Below, piece by piece: positions 58,874 to 64,000 of a stretch of 64,000 bases of DNA. Below the pieces are notes generated by a model that worked only from the letters and a program-made list of their open reading frames with translations, made no database searches and had not been told where the DNA came from. Both the position numbers and the translations under genes were made by a program. This DNA is from Monosporascus cannonballus (lineage: Eukaryota > Ascomycota > Sordariomycetes > Xylariales), in contig QJNS01000256.1 of the NCBI GenBank assembly GCA_004154925.1, positions 46,080 through 110,079 of the forward strand, written 5' to 3'. Each line of letters begins with the position of its first letter. Position 1 is the stretch's first letter.

Positions 58874-60225
58874 ATGGTTGTGTGCTCTATTCTGATTATC
58901 GGCGGCGGCTTCCGTGGGCTGCACTTCCCCTCGAGCAAGCGGGCCGCGGCGTGACAGTCTTCGAACGTTGTCCAGAATCACGAAGGTACGAACGTATACT
59001 AGAAACTCCATTGCTCAGATGGTCTGGCTAATTATCCACAATGCCTAGGTCGGCGCCGGAATCCAGCTCTCACCAAACGCAACCCCGTTTCTGCGGAAGT
59101 GGGATATGCTTGATGATGTGTGCAAATATACTTACCAACAATGACCGGAGCACTGCGGTCGTACCGCGACCTGTCATCTCACGACCACCCCTAGGCCTGT
59201 TGTCGAGCAAGTCTACGAAGCTCCGTACCTTGTCGTGCACTGCGCCGACATGATCAGAGTCCTGCTTGGCGCGGCAATCCGGTGCGCAGTGGAGGTCAAA
59301 CCGTACGAAGCCCTCGCTGCGCCCATCTTCGGGCGTGGTCCACGACGCAGATCGCATCCTAGGCGCCGATGGGAATAGATCCTTGTGCAGAAGCGCGCTG
59401 CTAGGATGCCCCGATCTCCCCAAAAGCACCAGTGGCCTTATCTTCCGCATCGCGGTACCTCGCCGGGGATATCGAGGGGGGTCATCCATCTGCGGAGTTG
59501 ATGCAGGAATGCAGCTGAACGTCTGGATGGGACCGGGCGCGCATGGTGTGTCCTTCTTGCTGCGAGACGACACCCTCAATGTCGTTCTTGTGCATGCTGA
59601 CGGTCCTGCCAATTCTAACCGGGTCATGCATGAGCCTCGAAGAGCCTATTTGGACGCCTTGAAGGAGGTGTTCGCGGGTTGGGATCCCGCGCTCCAAGAG
59701 CTTTCGCACTTAAATGCCTCAGACTGTACCCAATGGACTTTGTTCGAAATCAACGAACTAAGCAACTGGCGCTCTGAGACCAGGCGGTTTGTCTTTGATT
59801 GGCGATGCTGCCCATGCAATATTACCGCACCCGTAGGGACTTCAAGCGACATAGAATGCCTTCCAATCCGAGGCACAGAAGCTGGCACTGACACTTTTGT
59901 GGAGCACAAGGCGCGGCCCAGGCATTCGAAGACGCGGCGGTGTAGGTGCCATCTTTGGCCATCTTACTGAAAGAGCACGGATTCCCCATGCGCTGTCCGT
60001 GTTTGAAGAGGTCCACAGACCGCGTGCGGCACGCATCAGGCAGACTACACTCGCCCGGAATGCAATCTATGGTCTTCCTGACAGTCCAGCTCAAGCGGAC
60101 CGTGACGTGAAGTTGACACAAGGCTCAGATGCGTCGCTTTTTAAGTGGATCTGGGGATACGACGCCGTCGCAGAGTGGGAGAAGGCTTGGCTAAATTTCA
60201 TGAAGGTCCATCTGACCGACTGGTG
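58874..60225 (+). pseudogene. FAD-dependent monooxygenase (aromatic hydroxylase type), disrupted
   Basis: The gene begins at ATG 58874 with the dinucleotide-binding motif ILIIGGGFRGL, the GxGxxG FAD fold. After a one-base loss near 58920 it continues LPLEQAGRGVTVFERCPESR. A likely 55-bp intron (about 58991-59046) leads to VGAGIQLSPNATPFLRKW. Later come VYEAPYLVVHCADMIRVLLG, DADRILGADGNRSLCRSALL (59350-59410, the DG-type motif), LNVWMGPGAHGVSFLLRDD and HADGPANSNRVM. IGDAAHAILPHP at about 59795-59835 is the FAD ribityl-binding GD motif, but in another frame. A second likely intron ends near 59900, then QGAAQAFEDAAV, GAIFGHLTERARIPHALSVF and WIWGYDAVAEWEKAWLNFMK. Flavin monooxygenases of the salicylate/kynurenine hydroxylase group share this layout and a length near 400-450 residues. 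At least four single-base frame changes separate the blocks. The gene is a recent pseudogene, or else the assembly has indel errors. Confidence 0.82.
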
Positions 60226-61523
60226 AAATGAGGCTGCGGAATAGATTACCTCGTTACCTACTGTCACAGAAAAGGGGCCCCTGACCGCTTCAGGGGTCGT
60301 CCGGGACAACCTTATTCCTGTTCCGGAGCCCTACAGCCCCTATATCGGTGGATCGCCCACACCACAGTAGGACCGCCGTTCTTCAGCTTCTAGTTCTCAA
60401 TACAGCCCTCAAGAGCTGTGCATCAGCTCCCTAGTAAGTGTGACAGCTGCTTACGGATAGAGTTATGTCTCTGTTACCATTCCTCCCACTGCGCCCGGGG
60501 GGAGGGGGCGCATGTACAAACTGGCCAGTATTTCACCAGATAAGTAGATTGATGGACTGAGTGACAGATATCGCTCTTTAACGCCTGCGTGATGAGCATT
60601 TCCGCCAAAATACCCGAAATTCCAACTCTTGAGATATTTAAACGCCCAGTCAGGACAACTCGTAAAGCACAAGCTCAGCAGAAGACCCGAGTTTTCTAGT
60701 AGAGGCATATACTACTCATTGCCAAATTATCAACTTTACTTCGGGCGCCTCACCATAGCGTACGAGCGATAAATTCCATAACCCCGGTGGGGATTCTTGT
60801 CCCACGCATTCGGATCCGTATCTCAGCAGTCAACATCTGTAAATCCGCATCGTAAGTATAAGCTATGTGACCCCGGGAGCGAGACGAGCCAGGAGGGGAG
60901 CGACGCTTGGTCAGAGAGTTGGATGCAATGCTCCAGAAGCTGTGTGCCAATCTTCCGTTGATCTCAAGGCTGGACGGCAAAAGCCGAAAGGTCTAGGAGA
61001 TGTTAAGACGTGCTGCTTCCGTTCGCTCGGCTCGTAGGTATCATAACCTCACAGTAATGCTCCTCTCTTTTCCTATATTCGCTTAGCTGCTGAATCTCGG
61101 CCCCAGCTATCAATACAAATTTGATGTTCATGTACAGGACCGTATTCTACAACGTAGCCGTAGTTAAGGGAGGGTTTGCTTCATCGACTGTTTCTAGGGT
61201 CCATCAGGCAAAGCCCGAAATCTCGCCGGTGGCAGTGTTGGTAGCCTTGAAAATCCGCGTGCGCGAGTCGTCGAGCCGGCCGGCAATTCTTGCTTTGAAG
61301 AACTCAACCTTGTGTCTCTCATCGGCTGCTTCTTGAATGCGAATCTAGACACCAACTCTTGCGAATACGACAGGGGGCTGATTTCTGCCAAAGCTGGCAA
61401 ACCATCTCGAACTACTCGAGTAATCAAGAACGCCATGATATGGTGCTGCTGTCGAGGCGAAAATGAAAGTAAAGTCAATTTTAGGAGGATCCGCTGGCGG
61501 CGCGGCGATAGAGGGATATAATA
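60226..61523. other. Intergenic host DNA, short unassigned coding-like pieces
   Basis: No gene could be assigned. A plus-strand stretch near 60885-60997 reads GGERRLVRELDAMLQKLCAN and then SRLDGKSRKV before a stop, which looks like the end of a protein but has no recognisable start. Another plus frame near 61250-61520 (CFEELNLVSLIGCFLNANLD) is equally unassigned. The overlapping minus-strand ORFs here look like shadows. These may be decayed exons. Confidence 0.35.
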
Positions 61524-61965
61524 ATGGTGCCCATGGGGATGGGTGGCGGCGTGGGCTTGATCATGGGCTGGCAGGTGCCTAGCTGGTTTGTCCGGATGGC
61601 CAAGTCAAAGTCACCCCCGATCGACATGTTCGATACTGCTAAATCGATGAACAAGTGGAAGGCGTGAGTCCAAAAATTCTCCCTCATTTGATCCCCCCTG
61701 ACGTAGCAACATTCTCAGGTTAGCCGGATATGCCACTTGCGGAAACACTTTGCCATACCAGAAGACGAAACTGTCACCATGGGTTTCTTTGAAGACGGCA
61801 AGGAGGGACATAGGGCTCTCTTACGCTGCTTGTGAGGATACCTACAACGCCTACCTGATCTCGTCCCGTAATCAGCACAAGAGGGAGAACTTAAAACCCA
61901 CACTCCTGAAGCTGAGATTTATGGACATAAGAAGGAGCGAGTTGAAGAAAGACTTATACGGCTGA
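61524..61965 (+). CDS. Possible two-exon hypothetical gene
   Basis: An ATG at 61524 opens a frame MVPMGMGGGVGLIMGWQVPS that reaches TGA at 61665 unless spliced. A donor GTGAGT at 61664 and an acceptor CAG at 61718, with CTGAC upstream as a branch site, define a 55-bp intron. The spliced frame of 128 codons ends at TGA 61963-61965 (RRSELKKDLYG). A different acceptor (TAG at 61723) would instead give HFAIPEDETVTMGFFEDG, which looks more protein-like but soon stops. The N-terminal part is glycine-rich and hydrophobic. I do not recognise the product. The splicing is inferred, and the gene could equally be a decayed fragment. Confidence 0.35.
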
Positions 61966-62395
61966 GAAAGTCGAAATCTATTTGTTTCGCTAGGCTCACG
62001 GTGTTCTCTATTTTATGAGTTTCTACCCCTATCTGACCTGTTTCCCGCCCCCCAACCCAACCCAACCCAACCAACCAAACACCAAGATCCATGCATTCTC
62101 CAGCAGCATCACGCATAGGTCGTCAACATCATTCATGAGAGAAATCAATTGTATTTCAAATATATTTGAATACACGAGGGTATCATCCTCGGCGATCATT
62201 CTTCAAGTGTTGGTGCCTACACAACTATATATTTACCGCGGTGTGGGTTGTTTTTAAGCCTATTCTAACCCTATCCCAACAGGTTCACCCCTATCGTTGC
62301 CAGACCTCTTATGACATGCTCCTATATCTACTATTGATTCTATATGTGTGCATCTTGTCATATGCATGGATAGGGTATAATTATTTGCTACAAAC
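61966..62395. other. Intergenic region between convergent genes
   Basis: No gene is seen. Any transcripts from the 61524 gene (plus) and the permease (minus) would converge here. It includes a CCCAA microsatellite at 62051-62079. Confidence 0.5.
62051..62079. repeat. CCCAA microsatellite
   Basis: Four CCCAA units followed by CCAA units, directly repeated. It is too short and irregular to be telomeric (TTAGGG-type) sequence. Confidence 0.8.
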
Positions 62396-63869
62396 CTAGT
62401 CACCCCTGCATACACTTACATCGCCCATGAGCAACACCGGCGGCCCATTGTACGTCTTCCGGATCCGGAACCACCAAGCGCCCACCAGAATGGTGAGACC
62501 ACCAACAATCAACGAAGAGTAATTCATACCCGCTGCCGTGACCGGCTGCGCGTACGGGAAGCAATAGAAAACGACCCACACCATCATGAAACCGCACGAC
62601 ACCGCGCTAATAACTGTCCCAGGCACCCCCCTGACGAAGAAAGGGCCGGGCTCGAGCCCCCTGCGCCCGCGGAGGAGGAAGGGCAGGAGGGCGGCGAGGT
62701 ACGACAACGCGACGAGGACGACGAAGGAGCCCACCATGGCCTGGAAGGCGACGTCGCTCACGAGGTAGAGGAGGCCCATGGCGGTGCAGAAGGCGGCGAC
62801 GAGCAGGATGGCGCCGAGCGGGTTCCGCCAGCGGGGGCTCACGCGCGCGAGGGCGCGCGGGAACGGCACCGCGCCGTCCCGCGCCAGCGTCCAGAAGACC
62901 CGGCTCGCCGTCATCATCGCGCCCAGGGCGCTGCCGAGGATCGGCAGCAGCACGACGACCGTCAGGCCGATGGCGGCTGCCGTCGAGCCCCCCGACGACT
63001 GTCGGTAGATCTCCGTCAGTGGGAACGCCGCCGTCGTGTTCAGCACCGCGTCGAAGTCCGTGATCGAGTACACCAGCACGACGAAGTAGACGATGGTGCT
63101 GAGGAAGCTGGCGGTCATCTGTACCCCCATGGCTATCGGGATGTTGACTGAAGGTCTTGGGGAAACAGTTAGTCAGACGAAGCCTCGGCTCCCACTAACC
63201 GAAGGGAGTAAATGAATAGGCATGCTACTTCAAATAGCCCGTTGGTTAGTTAATGACCTCAGCTCACTCACCTCGGGACTTCCTCCGCCATATGCGTCGA
63301 GCAATCGGGTGATCCGATATTGAAAGCGCCATTCAGCATGCCGAGCACGAAAACGAGCCCATCGCTCCTACACCCCGTACCGTTGTGCCACTCCCTCCAG
63401 ACGAAGGCGGAGCTCGCGTGCGCCGCCCTCCCCTCCCCCTCCCCGCCCCCGTCCCTAGCAGACGGGACGGCGACGGCGACGACGGAGATGAGCCACCCAC
63501 CGTACCCGAGAACCATGAGCGCGTTGTTGATGCGCGGCAGCCAGCGGATTCGCAAAGGCGAGCACGGCGGTGTTGGCCCAAATAACCAACAGGTAGGCGG
63601 CGAAGACGTGCCAGCGGCGCATCTCATACCCCTCGTGCGTGAGCGCCCACATCTGCAGGACCGCCTGCCCGGCTACGGCGGCTAGAGACGCGGAGCTCAG
63701 CGCGTACGCTAGCGCGTTCCAGTAGCCCGCGAAGAAGCCGACTGCGCGGCCCGCGCGGCGTCCCGGCGTCACCGACGCCCAGTGGTAGACGCCCGCGCTC
63801 GAGGGGATCGCCGACGCGAGCTCCGCTAGGCTGACTGTTACGCAGAGGTAGAAGGCACCGGCCGCAATG
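62396..63869 (-). CDS. APC-family amino-acid/GABA/choline permease, 3' part
   Basis: The 3' exon is 62396-63155 and an upstream exon is 63272-63869. They are joined by a 116-bp intron with donor GTGAGT, branch CTGACTAAC and acceptor AAG before 63155, which gives the frame EEVPRPSVNIPIAMGVQM. The upstream exon starts after an acceptor CCAG and reads AAGAFYLCVTVSLAELASAI, PSSAGVYHWASVTPGRRAGR and GFFAGYWNALAYALSSASLA, the hallmark APC permease region. It later has GMLNGAFNIGSPDCSTHMAE. The 3' exon has five or more hydrophobic segments (IGLTVVVLLPILGSALGAMM, AILLVAAFCTAMGLLYLVSD, ISAVSCGFMMVWVVFYCFPY). About 450 residues of a usual 500-550 are present. The N-terminus lies beyond the poly-G run. 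One extra C at about 63546 (LAFAN to RWLPRINN) breaks the frame: mutation or sequencing error. It would be a plasma- or vacuolar-membrane transporter; the substrate is not predictable. Confidence 0.8.
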
Positions 63870-63913
63870 CTGGTTTTCGGGGCCCGTCGTCAGTCAGAAA
63901 CGGTGTTATGTGT

Positions 63914-64000
<87 letters not shown>
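63914..64000. other. Run of 87 G at the window end
   Basis: An uninterrupted homopolymer of G reaches the last base, inside what should be an intron of the permease gene. Such a run is unlikely in a genome and probably reflects a sequencing or assembly artefact, or a gap filled by low-quality calls. Confidence 0.85.

Noticed and set aside
59070..59627. 185-codon minus-strand ORF
   Set aside because: It is antisense to the monooxygenase blocks, whose motifs are on the plus strand. The open frame is a by-product of GC-rich codons.
59482..60309. Several 64-99 codon minus-strand ORFs
   Set aside because: Shadows of the monooxygenase reading frames without domains of their own.
62051..62079. Telomere-like repeat
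   Set aside because: The unit is CCCAA/CCAA and not CCCTAA, and it is only 29 bp long.
62586..63685. Plus-strand ORFs of 60-121 codons
   Set aside because: They lie opposite the permease exons and have low-complexity Arg/Pro/Ala content typical of antisense frames in GC-rich genes.

Overview
The window looks like a chromosome segment of a filamentous ascomycete that carries repeat-induced point mutation (RIP) and has a two-speed genome. About 58 kb is very AT-rich. Its ORFs are broken almost only by stops that derive from Gln or Trp codons, and repeat copies differ almost only by transitions. The last 6 kb has balanced base composition and short fungal introns with CTGAC/CTAAC-type branch sites. 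No tRNA, rRNA or CRISPR array was seen. The species cannot be named from this sequence.

Layout. Positions 1-6769 are AT-rich decayed DNA: a TRIM-like pair of 125-127 bp direct repeats, two solo LTRs of one 121-128 bp family, and a Ty1/Copia integrase remnant. A short GC-balanced stretch (6770-6833) then meets a nest of LTR retrotransposons that fills 6834-58076 exactly. The nest can be resolved because every insertion still has its 5-bp target-site duplication. Element F (minus, TSD AGATA) is the base. E (minus, TSD ATATC) sits in the integrase of F. D (plus, TSD TTTAT) sits in the 5' LTR of F. A (plus, TSD ACGTG) sits in the 5' LTR of E. C1 (minus, TSD TTAAG) and C2 (plus, TSD CTTAA) sit in the gag and RNase H of D. 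B (plus, TSD ATAAT) sits in C2. A solo LTR (TSD AAAAC) interrupts the C2 integrase and another solo LTR (TSD GCACC) interrupts C1. A 1.5 kb element with a probable 8-bp TSD interrupts the chromodomain of E. Once the inserts are subtracted, each element is 6.75-7.3 kb, the usual size of a Ty3/Gypsy element.

The elements belong to three internal lineages: A/B, C1/C2 and D/E/F. All carry decayed gag with a CCHC knuckle, reverse transcriptase, RNase H and integrase. A chromodomain is readable in A/B and D/E/F. Each lineage also has a long antisense reading frame just inside the 3' LTR, with stops of the RIP type. In A/B and D/E/F this frame encodes a cysteine cluster followed by a charged segment. 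In C it is a different protein that I do not recognise.

From 58077 to the end the DNA is ordinary host sequence. It contains a broken FAD-dependent monooxygenase gene (plus strand), a possible small two-exon gene, and the 3' part of an APC-family amino-acid/GABA/choline-type permease gene (minus strand, one apparent frameshift). The window ends in a run of 87 G residues that is probably an assembly artefact. No functional cooperation between the host genes can be inferred beyond proximity.
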